From assembly GCA_045632605.1 (NCBI GenBank), contig JAZQXA010000076.1, positions 1 through 47,949 on the forward strand: a DNA stretch of 47,949 nucleotides. Direction: 5' to 3'. Positions within the stretch are counted from its first letter, which is position 1, and the number at the start of each line of letters is the position of its first letter. Under the pieces are notes generated by a model. It was not told where the DNA came from, searched no databases, and saw only the letters and a program-made list of their open reading frames with translations. The position numbers were made by a program, and so were the translations under genes. The stretch is from Flemingiibacterium sp045632605 (GTDB lineage Bacteria > Bacillota > Clostridia > Oscillospirales > CAG-272). This document shows positions 7,225-14,528 of this stretch, one piece after another.

Positions 7225-8355
7225 TTATCCCTCGAGTGCCGCCGCACTTTTTGCAAACAACGCCATAGCATATATAAACATGAGTGCGGCAATCACGCAT
7301 ACAGCCGCCAAAAATCCGAGCAGACCGCACATTTCGGAAAGAAGCGCTTTTTCCTTATCAAGCCCAATAATATCAGCCGCCGTTTCGGAAATGCTGACAC
7401 CGAGCCTTGTCAAAAGTACGTTAAAAATAATCGGTAATGTCATCACACCTATTATTATTACTCCAACCCAGCCGACCGTACTTTTGATAAGTGACAGACT
7501 GCCTGCAACCGCACCGACCGCATCGCTCGCGATTCCTCCAACCACCGGTACAGTATTTGATGCGGCAAATTTCACGGCACGCATCGAAAGGCTGTCTGCT
7601 CTGGCGGCAATTGATGTCTGAAAGGTCATAACTGCCGATATGACAGCGCCGATGAATGCAATAACCCACGTTAAAACACCGCGAATCAGCTTTGATATTC
7701 CGCCGAGCTTAAGTCCGCCGCCAATTCCGCTTGCCACCGACAGTCCGAAACAGAGCTGCAAAACCGGAAAAAGTACACGTGACGCCAAAGTTTCAATAAA
7801 TGTAAGCGAAAGCATCATAGCATTCGCGCCGACCGCGGAAGACGCAGCATTACCTCCGGCAATTCCAACTGACAGCATAACCGGCACCATCGCTCCGACA
7901 ACACCCGTGAGCTTATATAAGTAGGTCTGCACTTCCCCAACAAGCACTGATGCGTTTTCATAAAGTACTATCATAATGCAAAGTCCCGAAACGAACTCAA
8001 ACAGCGATACAAGTGCCGCAGAATGAACAATACCTTTAAGTGCCGACAGCGCCGATGCAACAAGTATAAACCCGAGTGTCACCGAGAGCATTTTCAGCGC
8101 AGGTGAAAGCAGTTCAGAGAATGTATCGTTTATCAGTGTAAAAAAATACTCCGCCGAAAAACGCTCTGAAAAACTCTCGCCCGAAAAAACATCACCGTCC
8201 GGAAGCTTTTGCCGAACCTCCTCCGGCAAAGCATCAAGCACCGAATCAATATTAAACTCGTCAGCGCTGTAAAGCTCCGCTTCACTCACCGCACCGAGTG
8301 GGACTGCAAAAGCAACGGCTGTGATAAATATAAATATTAATCTTAAAATTTTCAT
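7225..8355 (-). CDS. spoIIIAE: Stage III sporulation protein AE
   Basis: The 376-residue protein has an N-terminal signal-like helix, an extracytoplasmic segment (about 20-90) and about seven to eight membrane helices, with the SpoIIIAE-type stretches LKMLSVTLGFILVASALSAL and GGIASDAVGAVAGSLSLIKS. It is the large polytopic membrane subunit of the SpoIIIA complex in the mother-cell membrane and may form the base of the channel. Length matches the family (about 380-400). Its ATG overlaps the spoIIIAD stop in an ATGA, so translation is probably coupled. Confidence 0.93.
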   Translation of the reverse strand: MKILRLIFIFITAVAFAVPLGAVSEAELYSADEFNIDSVLDALPEEVRQKLPDGDVFSGESFSERFSAEYFFTLINDTFSELLSPALKMLSVTLGFILVASALSALKGIVHSAALVSLFEFVSGLCIMIVLYENASVLVGEVQTYLYKLTGVVGAMVPVMLSVGIAGGNAASSAVGANAMMLSLTFIETLASRVLFPVLQLCFGLSVASGIGGGLKLGGISKLIRGVLTWVIAFIGAVISAVMTFQTSIAARADSLSMRAVKFAASNTVPVVGGIASDAVGAVAGSLSLIKSTVGWVGVIIIGVMTLPIIFNVLLTRLGVSISETAADIIGLDKEKALLSEMCGLLGFLAAVCVIAALMFIYAMALFAKSAAALEG

Positions 8356-8732
8356 ACCTGCATAATTTTTGCCGCAAGGGAGATAAGCTCACTTATGAGC
8401 GGCAATGCTAAAATCAGTATTTCCGCTTTTCCGATAAGTTCAAGCTTAGAAGCAAGTGCCCCCTCTCCGGCATCACGGCATACCTCAGATGAAAGCTGCA
8501 CCGCAAGAGTTATCCCGAAAGCTTTTCCGAGTGTTGTCATGTATTCCGAAAAGTTCGTCCCGGAAACAGCCGTTTTTATAAAATCAAAAACCGGCAAAAA
8601 GGTAGTCACCGCCGCACCGACGAGAATAACCCCGGCCGCCGTACCGACGAATACGGCAAAATCGCTTTTCTGCCCCTTTAATATGAGAATTGCCGCCAGC
8701 GCGCATAACGCCACTCCGCAGTATTTTATCAT
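8352..8732 (-). CDS. spoIIIAD: Stage III sporulation protein AD
   Basis: The 126-residue protein is nearly all membrane helices (about 3-20, 27-48, 70-90 and 105-125). It carries the SpoIIIAC/AD family pattern, including SSEVCRDAGEGALASKLELIGKAEILILALPLI near the C-terminus. It is thought to contribute, with SpoIIIAC and AE, to the membrane base of the SpoIIIA-SpoIIQ channel. It starts 2 bases after the spoIIIAC stop and overlaps spoIIIAE by 4 bases. Length is typical (about 130). Confidence 0.92.
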   Translation of the reverse strand: MIKYCGVALCALAAILILKGQKSDFAVFVGTAAGVILVGAAVTTFLPVFDFIKTAVSGTNFSEYMTTLGKAFGITLAVQLSSEVCRDAGEGALASKLELIGKAEILILALPLISELISLAAKIMQV

Positions 8733-8734
8733 GC

Positions 8735-8929
8735 TTAAAAACCGAATACTGAGCGTATAGTCGTGAAAAGTGTTCCGAGCTTATCTACGAGCATCAGCAT
8801 TACAATTATTATTCCGGCAAGCGATACGAGCACCGCCTGCTCATCACGCCCGTATTTTGCAAGCAGCTGATATGCAATACTGACCGTAAGTCCAATTCCG
8901 GCAACCTTTAAAATCAAGCTTACATCCAT
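8735..8929 (-). CDS. spoIIIAC: Stage III sporulation protein AC
   Basis: The 64-residue protein has two membrane helices (about 4-22 and 33-50) with a YGRDEQAVLVSLAG turn between them, as expected for SpoIIIAC (about 68 residues in Bacillus). It is a small membrane subunit of the SpoIIIA complex, homologous to the C-terminal half of SpoIIIAD. GGAGAGGG precedes the ATG, and the gene lies 12 bases after spoIIIAB. Confidence 0.92.
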   Translation of the reverse strand: MDVSLILKVAGIGLTVSIAYQLLAKYGRDEQAVLVSLAGIIIVMLMLVDKLGTLFTTIRSVFGF

Positions 8930-8941
8930 TTTCCCTCTCCG

Positions 8942-9424
8942 TTATAGTAAAATTACCGCAAGCATCAGTCCGCCAAGGAATCCGAATGCACGGCAAAGAC
9001 GTGTTTTAGATGCAATTTCGGCATTTGCCGCCGTACAAATTTCCGTAAAGCGTTTTTCAAAATAAGCGCAGTGACGCTTCTCCTCTTTTGCATCATGCCG
9101 CCCGAGTCCCGAAAAGAATTTTTCGAGCTCGGAAATTTCAGTATCATTTAAAAAAATTCTGTCACGGCAGCCGTCAAGAGCAGTTTTAAAATCGCTGTGA
9201 CGAAGCAACTCAAGAAATCCGCAAGCTTCAAGCCGCGAGTTTTTAAAATGGGCATAAATACTGTCAAGCGGCGTCAGAAATACATCTATCTGTGCACCTA
9301 TATATGAAATCAGCGCTCTGATTCCCTCAAGCTGTTCCGCTCTGACCCGATATACTGACGCCGTATAAAAACCGCCTGCCGTGCAGGAAAAAAGAATCAT
9401 TAATACTCCAAAAAGCTTCAGCAA
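8942..9424 (-). CDS. spoIIIAB: Stage III sporulation protein AB
   Basis: The 160-residue protein has an N-terminal membrane helix (about 3-22), a helical extracytoplasmic domain rich in charged residues (about 25-140), and a C-terminal hydrophobic helix (LGGLMLAVILL). This is the GspF-like SpoIIIAB arrangement, with a length close to the 170 of Bacillus. The start is TTG at 9424, overlapping the spoIIIAA stop by 7 bases, consistent with coupled translation. The protein is thought to work with the ATPase SpoIIIAA at the base of the channel. Confidence 0.9.
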   Translation of the reverse strand: MLKLFGVLMILFSCTAGGFYTASVYRVRAEQLEGIRALISYIGAQIDVFLTPLDSIYAHFKNSRLEACGFLELLRHSDFKTALDGCRDRIFLNDTEISELEKFFSGLGRHDAKEEKRHCAYFEKRFTEICTAANAEIASKTRLCRAFGFLGGLMLAVILL

Positions 9425-10338
9425 GCCGCCATCTCCAAAGCCTCCTCACGGGATACATAATCAAACAAAAAGCACCGTCCGAGTTTACCGTTTACGCCCT
9501 CTCTTGACAGTCCAACATACCCCGAAAATATCCCGGCATCGTGCAGCATACGTATATTCGGGCGTGCGAGCAATTCCGCCAAAGACGAAGCGTGTGCACT
9601 TGCAATTATCGGCACTCCCGTATTCTGTGCCGAAAGAAGCTCTCGCGCCTCATCTGCGTCCCCAAGCTCGTCGCAGATTATCACTTCAGGCGAGAGAGTA
9701 CGGGTTGCAATTTCAATTCCGAGAGCGCGCGGATATCCTGATAGAACGTCGCACACCGTCCCCGAAAACATTTTTTCAATATAAAGCTCTCCGCGTGTGT
9801 CGATAAGTGCAACTCTCCGTGAAAATTCCCCCCCGAGGCGTACCGCTGTTTCGCGCAATACCGTTGTTTTTCCGATTCCGGGAGAAGAATATATCAGCAG
9901 TGAGTTTATCCTCGGCGGATCATAACAGAGCCGTATAAACCGTTCACTCACACCGCGTATGATATGCGCTATACGGATATTTACCGATGTTATCTCACAA
10001 ACCGCACGTCCGTCTGCCGCAAGTCTGCCGCAAACACCGACTCTTATCCCATCTCCAACCCGGATATATCCGGCACGTATCGTATCCATATGAGCATATA
10101 CCGATCCGCGGCAAAGTTTTGTTATACATTCGGAAATTTCGCCGGGAGAAACCATCTCACCAAGCAGAATATTTTCGCCAAGATAACTGACACTCGAATC
10201 TCCGCTGACACGAAGACGTATCTCGGAAATGTCAGGGGCACGCATTTTACCGCTTTTTATAAGCTCATATATCCTCGAATAAACCCTTGCCGGCAGACTT
10301 TCCTCAACTATCGGAGAAAAAATTTGTCCCTCGCTCAC
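9418..10338 (-). CDS. spoIIIAA: Stage III sporulation protein AA, AAA+ type ATPase
   Basis: The 306-residue cytosolic ATPase has the Walker A motif SSPGIGKTT at about 157-165 and the Walker B-like VIICDELGD about 60 residues further on. It resembles type II/IV secretion ATPases and is taken to drive the SpoIIIA-SpoIIQ channel. It is the first gene of an unbroken eight-gene operon in the standard order AA to AH. The start codon is GTG with GAGAGGA about 9 bases ahead. In Bacillus the operon is under SigE; here a loose SigE-like pair (GTATTTT at 10393-10399, 14 bases, CGTATATA at 10371-10378 on the minus strand) is the best candidate but matches poorly. Confidence 0.94.
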   Translation of the reverse strand: MSEGQIFSPIVEESLPARVYSRIYELIKSGKMRAPDISEIRLRVSGDSSVSYLGENILLGEMVSPGEISECITKLCRGSVYAHMDTIRAGYIRVGDGIRVGVCGRLAADGRAVCEITSVNIRIAHIIRGVSERFIRLCYDPPRINSLLIYSSPGIGKTTVLRETAVRLGGEFSRRVALIDTRGELYIEKMFSGTVCDVLSGYPRALGIEIATRTLSPEVIICDELGDADEARELLSAQNTGVPIIASAHASSLAELLARPNIRMLHDAGIFSGYVGLSREGVNGKLGRCFLFDYVSREEALEMAAC

Positions 10339-10410
10339 AAAAACCGTCCTCTCTGTCGGTATTTATTAAATATATACGGACAAGCAAGCGTGAAAATACC
10401 CCAAAACGAA

Positions 10411-10448
10411 AAAATTCCCACACCGATTTTAAAATCGGTGCAGGAATC
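10411..10448 (-). terminator. Terminator of the small DUF6514-like gene, with a 20-bp palindrome
   Basis: CACCGATTTTAAAATCGGTG at 10421-10440 is a perfect 20-base palindrome. On the minus strand the stem extends by ATTCC/GGAAT and is followed by TTTTTTC, which makes a terminator just upstream of the spoIIIA promoter region. Confidence 0.8.
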
Positions 10449-10465
10449 TGAAAATGAATAATTGC

Positions 10466-10693
10466 TTATACGCAGAGTGCATCTGCAATTACATCGTCAA
10501 GATGATCGGGATCGAGCGAAAGAATATTACAAGCTTCGACAAAGCGTTCGGCGGAATTTCTGTCGCAAAATACATCAGGGATTTCACGCTCTACCATACC
10601 CGATTCATGCTCAGCTCTTACGCCGTATACCGTGTGAATATTCCCCTGCTCGTCTTTCTTTTGTGTAATGATAAGTTTATATTTGCAGTTCAT
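10466..10693 (-). CDS. Small cytosolic protein, DUF6514-like
   Basis: From the ATG at 10693 the product is 75 residues, beginning MNCKYKLIITQKKD, with a YGVRAEHESG strand region and a C-terminal helix pattern DVFCDRNSAERFVEACNILSLDPDHLDDVIADAL. This resembles the short DUF6514 proteins of Clostridia, of unknown role. I prefer this start over the in-frame ATG at 10726: AGAGGT lies 7 bases ahead, and the promoter predicts a transcript beginning near 10727, which would leave the upstream ATG without a leader. The gene stands alone between its own promoter and terminator. Confidence 0.65.
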   Translation of the reverse strand: MNCKYKLIITQKKDEQGNIHTVYGVRAEHESGMVEREIPDVFCDRNSAERFVEACNILSLDPDHLDDVIADALCV

Positions 10694-10733
10694 TTTCCGT
10701 ACCTCTCGCATTGTTTTAATTTCCATTAATTAT

Positions 10734-10762
10734 ATTATACTACAAAATATTGGAAATTGCAA
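10734..10762 (-). promoter_or_regulatory. SigA-type promoter of the small DUF6514-like gene
   Basis: On the minus strand TTGCAA (10757-10762), 17 bases, TATAAT (10734-10739). The predicted start near 10727 gives a leader of about 34 bases to the ATG at 10693. Confidence 0.7.
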
Positions 10763-10803
10763 TAGATATTACCAATATTTTCCGTACAATCGGCGGCGCA
10801 ATT

Positions 10804-10843
10804 CGACAAAAAAGACTGTCCGCAAAAAAACGAACAGTCTTCG
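10804..10843 (-). terminator. Intrinsic terminator of the SleB-like gene
   Basis: AAGACTGTCCG (10812-10822) pairs with CGAACAGTCTT (10831-10841) with one mismatch. On the minus strand a TTTTTT run follows, 4-5 bases beyond the stop codon region. Confidence 0.85.
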
Positions 10844-10847
10844 GTTT

Positions 10848-11663
10848 TTAAGAATAAAAGTCGTGGCATCCTATTGTCATTAAGTACGGGCGGTTATTCG
10901 GCACCCAGAAATTCGTCGCCGCTTCCGGATTCAGGAAATACATAGCCGAACGTGAGAGCGTGTATGAATCAAGACAAAGCTTTGCCGCAATGACACTCTC
11001 CTCTGTCGGGGGATTGTATATTGTACCGTTTGCGGTCGGGGTGAACTGTACACCGTGGGTTGTATCGAAGATAACGCCGTAAATGCTGTTCGGAAAATCA
11101 GCACTTTCAACACGGTTGAGTATGACATTTCCAACCATGATCTTACCCGCCATAGGCTCGCCTGCCGCTTCCGCACTGATTATGCGTGAGAGCCAGTAAA
11201 GCTCGTCCGAGTTGTAAAATTCATCTCCGGGGATAATAGTGTCGCCGACAGTTCCGTGAAGGTCAATACTGCTCGTTTCCGCCTGCCACTCAACATCGGT
11301 ATTATACGCCTTTGCAAGTGAGCGTATCGGAACATACAGCATACCGCTTACTGTAATCACGTCGCTTCCGCCTATGTAACGGCCGGCGGCTTCGAGATAG
11401 CAGTCACCGCTGCGCGCAGTAATTGTTGCAAACGGAGTTGATGCCTTCATTTGCGATGCATCACCGCTTATTTCGGCACTTCCGCCTGAGAGAAGCTCAT
11501 TTGCCTTGTCAAACGGCACATATGTAGTGCTGCCAATAAGCAGTGCGCCGATTTCGGTTTCGCCTCCATTGTAGCGGACGGTGATTTCCTCATATGCGGC
11601 GACGTTTACACTGAAGATTAACAGGCATATGAGAAAAAGGGAAAGTATTCGTAATTTCTTCAT
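10848..11663 (-). CDS. SleB-like cell-wall hydrolase with copper-amine-oxidase-type stalk domain
   Basis: From the ATG at 11663 (AAGGAGGAGG just upstream) the product is 271 residues. Residues 1-26 are a signal peptide. Residues about 28-120 form a stalk-type domain of the copper amine oxidase N-terminal family (VRYNGGETEIGALLIGSTTYVPF, GMLYVPIRSLAKAY). Residues about 150-271 are a Hydrolase_2/SleB domain (WLSRIISAEAAGEPMAGKIMVGNVILNR), with the Glu of SAEA the likely catalytic residue. SleB enzymes are lytic transglycosylases that degrade spore cortex peptidoglycan; proteins with this domain pair may also act on vegetative wall. An in-frame ATG at 11765, with its own strong ribosome site, could add 34 residues. 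Confidence 0.85.
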   Translation of the reverse strand: MKKLRILSLFLICLLIFSVNVAAYEEITVRYNGGETEIGALLIGSTTYVPFDKANELLSGGSAEISGDASQMKASTPFATITARSGDCYLEAAGRYIGGSDVITVSGMLYVPIRSLAKAYNTDVEWQAETSSIDLHGTVGDTIIPGDEFYNSDELYWLSRIISAEAAGEPMAGKIMVGNVILNRVESADFPNSIYGVIFDTTHGVQFTPTANGTIYNPPTEESVIAAKLCLDSYTLSRSAMYFLNPEAATNFWVPNNRPYLMTIGCHDFYS

Positions 11664-11682
11664 AGTTTTACCTCCTCCTTGT

Positions 11683-11742
11683 CGATGTTTTATCGGTTTC
11701 ACCTGTGAAATTGTCGGCGAAGCCGACAAAGACAAAACATCG
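11683..11742 (-). ncRNA. Three-way-junction RNA element in the leader of the SleB-like gene
   Basis: A 12-bp outer stem pairs 11683-11694 with 11731-11742. It encloses two hairpins: TTTCAC/GTGAAA at 11697-11710, and TTGTCGGC/GCCGACAA at 11711-11729 with a UUCG-type apex. The only imperfect outer pair (11692 with 11733) is a G-U wobble in the minus-strand transcript but an A-C mismatch on the plus strand, so the structure favours the coding-strand RNA. It sits between two ribosome-binding sites and ends 2 bases before the AAGGAGGAGG that serves the ATG at 11663. It could be a regulatory leader or a small inserted repeat. Confidence 0.6.
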
Positions 11743-11785
11743 TGGCATGGAAAATTTATTTTCATGTTTACCTCCTTTACATAAG

Positions 11786-11820
11786 AAAAAACGTGTACGG
11801 CATTCTCTGCCGTACACGTA
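11786..11820 (-). terminator. Intrinsic terminator upstream of the SleB-like gene
   Basis: ACGTGTACGGCA (11791-11802) pairs perfectly with TGCCGTACACGT (11808-11819). On the minus strand TTTTTTC follows. It lies 65 bases past the small membrane-peptide gene and probably ends the proS transcript. Confidence 0.88.
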
Positions 11821-11821
11821 T

Positions 11822-11850
11822 ATTTTATCATAAAAGGGGGAGTTTTTCAA
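11822..11850 (-). promoter_or_regulatory. SigA-like promoter abutting a terminator
   Basis: On the minus strand TTGAAA (11845-11850), 17 bases, TAAAAT (11822-11827). The predicted start falls at the edge of the hairpin at 11791-11819, so a transcript would begin with the terminator stem. The match may be chance, or the hairpin may act as a 5' cap structure or attenuator. Confidence 0.4.
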
Positions 11851-11884
11851 CGCACAATATATGGCATGGAAACGCTTCCATATT

Positions 11885-12067
11885 TTAATCGCGCTTTTTT
11901 AAGTCATAAAGAACATAGCATATAAACATTACTGTGCCATGCTCGATTAAATCAAGTAAAAAGGTTTTTAAGTTGTCGTATCCCCAGAAACCTAATTGGA
12001 AAAGGATACAGCACAACTGAAAAATGATTATCGCAATTAAAAGTATCCTGATAATTGTGTCCTTCAT
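11885..12067 (-). CDS. Small membrane peptide downstream of proS
   Basis: Encodes 60 residues with two hydrophobic stretches (about 5-29 and 44-55) and a basic C-terminus (LYDLKKRD). No family recognised. Its ATG is 15 bases after the proS stop, with a weak TAGGGA ribosome site, and the next terminator lies beyond it, so it would share the proS transcript. The hydrophobic codon pattern and position support a real gene, but it could be a chance reading frame. Confidence 0.5.
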   Translation of the reverse strand: MKDTIIRILLIAIIIFQLCCILFQLGFWGYDNLKTFLLDLIEHGTVMFICYVLYDLKKRD

Positions 12068-12082
12068 GTTGTTTTCCCTATA

Positions 12083-13522
12083 TTAATATGCGATACCCCA
12101 GTAAACGAGCTGCTTTGCAGGCTTGCCGCAGCATACGCACTTGTCGGAAATAGCCTCCTGCTCAAGCGGTACACAGCGTGAGCCGACACCGGTAACTTCC
12201 TTAACCTTGTCCTCACACTCAGGGTCGCCGCACCACATTGCACGGACGAAGCCGTCACCGTTTTCTGCACGCATCTTAATAATGTCGTCCATTGTTTCGC
12301 AGTTGTATGTGCGTCTTTCGCGGTTTGCGAGAGCCTTGGCATAAAGTCCGTCGCGTACTGCCTGGAGCTTTTCTGCAACAGCCGCTTCGAGATTATCAAG
12401 ACTGATGACGGTCTTTTCACGGTCGTGACGTGTAACGAGTACACACTGATTTGCTTCGATATCGCGAGGACCGATTTCAATGCGAACCGGTACGCCCTTC
12501 ATTTCGTATTCAGCATACTTCCATCCGGGTGAGTTGTCGGAGTCGTCGAGCTTCACTCGGAAATTGCCCTTGAGTCTGTCTGCAAGACCCTTTGCCGCGT
12601 CGATAACGCCTTCCTTGTGCATTGCAACAGGGATGATAACAACCTGAATCGGTGCGACTGCCGGCGGAAGAACAAGACCGTTGTCGTCGCCGTGAGTCAT
12701 TATAATACCGCCGATCATACGGGTTGTACAGCCCCAAGAGGTCTGGAACGGATGAACAAGCTTATTTTCCTTATCGGTATAAGTGATGTCGAACGCCTTT
12801 GCGAAGCCGTTTCCGAAGTAGTGCGAGGTAGCCGCCTGAAGAGCCTTACCGTCGTGCATGAGTGCTTCAATAGCATATGTATCCTCGGCACCTGCAAACT
12901 TGTCGCTCGGAGTCTTTGCACCCTTTACTACCGGAATAGCGAGGTCGTTTTCGTGGAAGTCAGCGTATACGTTAAGCATCTGTACGGTTTCGGCAATAGC
13001 TTCATCCGCAGTTGCGTGCATGGTGTGACCCTCCTGCCAGAGGAATTCACGTGAACGCAGGAACGGACGTGTTGTCTTTTCCCAGCGAACAACCGAGCAC
13101 CACTGATTGTAGAGCTTCGGCAGATCACGGTAAGAACGGATAAGGTTAGCATAATGCTCGCAGAAAAGAGTTTCGGATGTGGGACGTACACACATACGCT
13201 CGGTGAGCTTTTCGCTTCCGCCGTGTGTTACCCAAGCAACCTCGGGAGCAAATCCGGCAACGTGATCCTTTTCCTTCTGAAGAAGGGACTCGGGAATGAA
13301 CATCGGCATATATACGTTTTCGTGACCGAGCTCCTTGAAGCGCGAGTCGAGATTTTTCTGGATAAGCTCCCAGATAGCGTAGCCGTAAGGACGGATTATC
13401 ATACAGCCCTTTACGCTTGAATAGTCGATAAGATCGGCTTTTTTACAGATATCTGTATACCACTTGGCGAAGTCAACGTCCATTGACGTTATCGCTTCGA
13501 CGAGTTTTTTGTCGTTTGCCAT
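12083..13522 (-). CDS. proS: Prolyl-tRNA synthetase, short (archaeal/eukaryote-like) type
   Basis: The 479-residue class II synthetase charges tRNA-Pro. It has motif 2 (RWEKTTRPFLRSREFLWQEGHTMHA at about 147-171) and motif 3 (SWGCTTRMIGGIIMTHGDDNGLVLPP at about 260-285). An anticodon-binding domain follows (about 290-390), then a C-terminal zinc-type domain with Cys residues (MWCGDPECEDK, CVCCGKPA) ending in the terminal Tyr of VYWGIAY. It lacks the YbaK-like editing insertion of the long bacterial ProS. This form occurs in many Clostridia and in Bacteroidetes. The promoter gives a leader of only about 33 bases, so there is no room for a T-box. Confidence 0.96.
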   Translation of the reverse strand: MANDKKLVEAITSMDVDFAKWYTDICKKADLIDYSSVKGCMIIRPYGYAIWELIQKNLDSRFKELGHENVYMPMFIPESLLQKEKDHVAGFAPEVAWVTHGGSEKLTERMCVRPTSETLFCEHYANLIRSYRDLPKLYNQWCSVVRWEKTTRPFLRSREFLWQEGHTMHATADEAIAETVQMLNVYADFHENDLAIPVVKGAKTPSDKFAGAEDTYAIEALMHDGKALQAATSHYFGNGFAKAFDITYTDKENKLVHPFQTSWGCTTRMIGGIIMTHGDDNGLVLPPAVAPIQVVIIPVAMHKEGVIDAAKGLADRLKGNFRVKLDDSDNSPGWKYAEYEMKGVPVRIEIGPRDIEANQCVLVTRHDREKTVISLDNLEAAVAEKLQAVRDGLYAKALANRERRTYNCETMDDIIKMRAENGDGFVRAMWCGDPECEDKVKEVTGVGSRCVPLEQEAISDKCVCCGKPAKQLVYWGIAY

Positions 13523-13561
13523 GGTTTAATTTTCCTTTCATTAAATAAACATAATAACAAT

Positions 13562-13590
13562 ATTATACAATGATTTTTGTGCCGTGTCAA
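13562..13590 (-). promoter_or_regulatory. Consensus SigA promoter of proS
   Basis: On the minus strand TTGACA (13585-13590), 17 bases, TATAAT (13562-13567). A short leader follows, with GAAAGGA before the ATG. Confidence 0.88.
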
Positions 13591-13605
13591 TAGTTAGGCG
13601 AAAAA

Positions 13606-14526
13606 TCATTCGCTTAGAACCGTAAGTGAATTCCCGTCGGAGCTTACAACAACTGTTCCCATCTTGTCAGTTCGAAGCACGGTGTCACAGCCGGCATCCG
13701 CAAGTCTTGCCAAAACCTCGCCTCTCGGATGTCCGTAGTCGTTATATTCCCCACATGAAATTGCCGCAATTTGGGGCGAAACGGCAGCGAGAAATTCTGC
13801 ACCTGAAGCTGTTTCGGATCCGTGATGTCCAACCTTTAAAAATTCGCAGTCAAGCTCTGCGGCGGTATATCTTTCGAGCAGAAGCTTCTCCGTTTTTGAG
13901 CTTGCATCGCCCATAAAGAGAAAATCCATATCTCCGTGAGTCAATTTTATAACAAGGCTCATTTCGTTTTCGTCGTCAATATCTTCAAGAGGGGCAAACA
14001 CCTTAAAGCTGATTTCGCCGAGTGTATATTCCCTGCCAATCGCCGGAAATTCAATGGCAGTGCCGTTTACTTCAATGAAATGCATATCAACCGTAACGGA
14101 ATCTCCGTCCGCTTCACCCCTTAACAATGTCCCGACACCGTATCTGTCGATTATCATATCCGCTCCGCCGATATGGTCGTAATGCGGATGCGTGCAAATA
14201 AAGTAGTCAATCTTCGTTATCTTACAAGCATCGAGATATGCCCTGAGGTTCGCTTCGGAATCGTTTGTTCCGGAATCAATCAGAATATTCCCACCGCTAT
14301 TCCGAATGAGGATACTGTCCGCCTGACCAACGTCAATGACATGAATCTGCACCTCACCGTCCGGCACAGAAGAAAATATTTTCGGAAATTTCGAGAAAGC
14401 GGGAATCCCCGTGAAATTCTCAACAGCTTCGGAAATCCTTTCGCCGTAAATAATTAAAACAAGCACGAGAACAAGAACTGCTATTGAGATGATAAGATTT
14501 TTGAGTCTGCCCCGTCGTTTCACCAT
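13606..14526 (-). CDS. Membrane-anchored metallo-beta-lactamase-fold protein, ComEC C-terminal-like
   Basis: The 306-residue protein has an N-terminal membrane anchor (about 10-27) and an outward-facing metallo-beta-lactamase domain. Metal motifs are DVGQADS (65-71), HPHYDH (113-118), FLFMGDAS (about 210-217) and KVGHHGS (about 237-243). The pattern is that of the stand-alone ComEC/Rec2 beta-lactamase domain, which may degrade the non-transported DNA strand or a related phosphodiester; the actual substrate is unknown. It is the last gene of a four-gene operon and starts 2 bases after the tex stop. Confidence 0.85.
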   Translation of the reverse strand: MVKRRGRLKNLIISIAVLVLVLVLIIYGERISEAVENFTGIPAFSKFPKIFSSVPDGEVQIHVIDVGQADSILIRNSGGNILIDSGTNDSEANLRAYLDACKITKIDYFICTHPHYDHIGGADMIIDRYGVGTLLRGEADGDSVTVDMHFIEVNGTAIEFPAIGREYTLGEISFKVFAPLEDIDDENEMSLVIKLTHGDMDFLFMGDASSKTEKLLLERYTAAELDCEFLKVGHHGSETASGAEFLAAVSPQIAAISCGEYNDYGHPRGEVLARLADAGCDTVLRTDKMGTVVVSSDGNSLTVLSE

Positions 14527-14528
14527 AA

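Noticed and set aside
10421..10440. 20-base perfect palindrome as an operator for spoIIIA
   Set aside because: It continues into a longer stem followed by a T-run on the minus strand, so it is better explained as the terminator of the upstream small gene.
13523..13561. T-box riboswitch for proS
   Set aside because: The promoter leaves about 33 bases of leader, far too short for a T-box stem and terminator.
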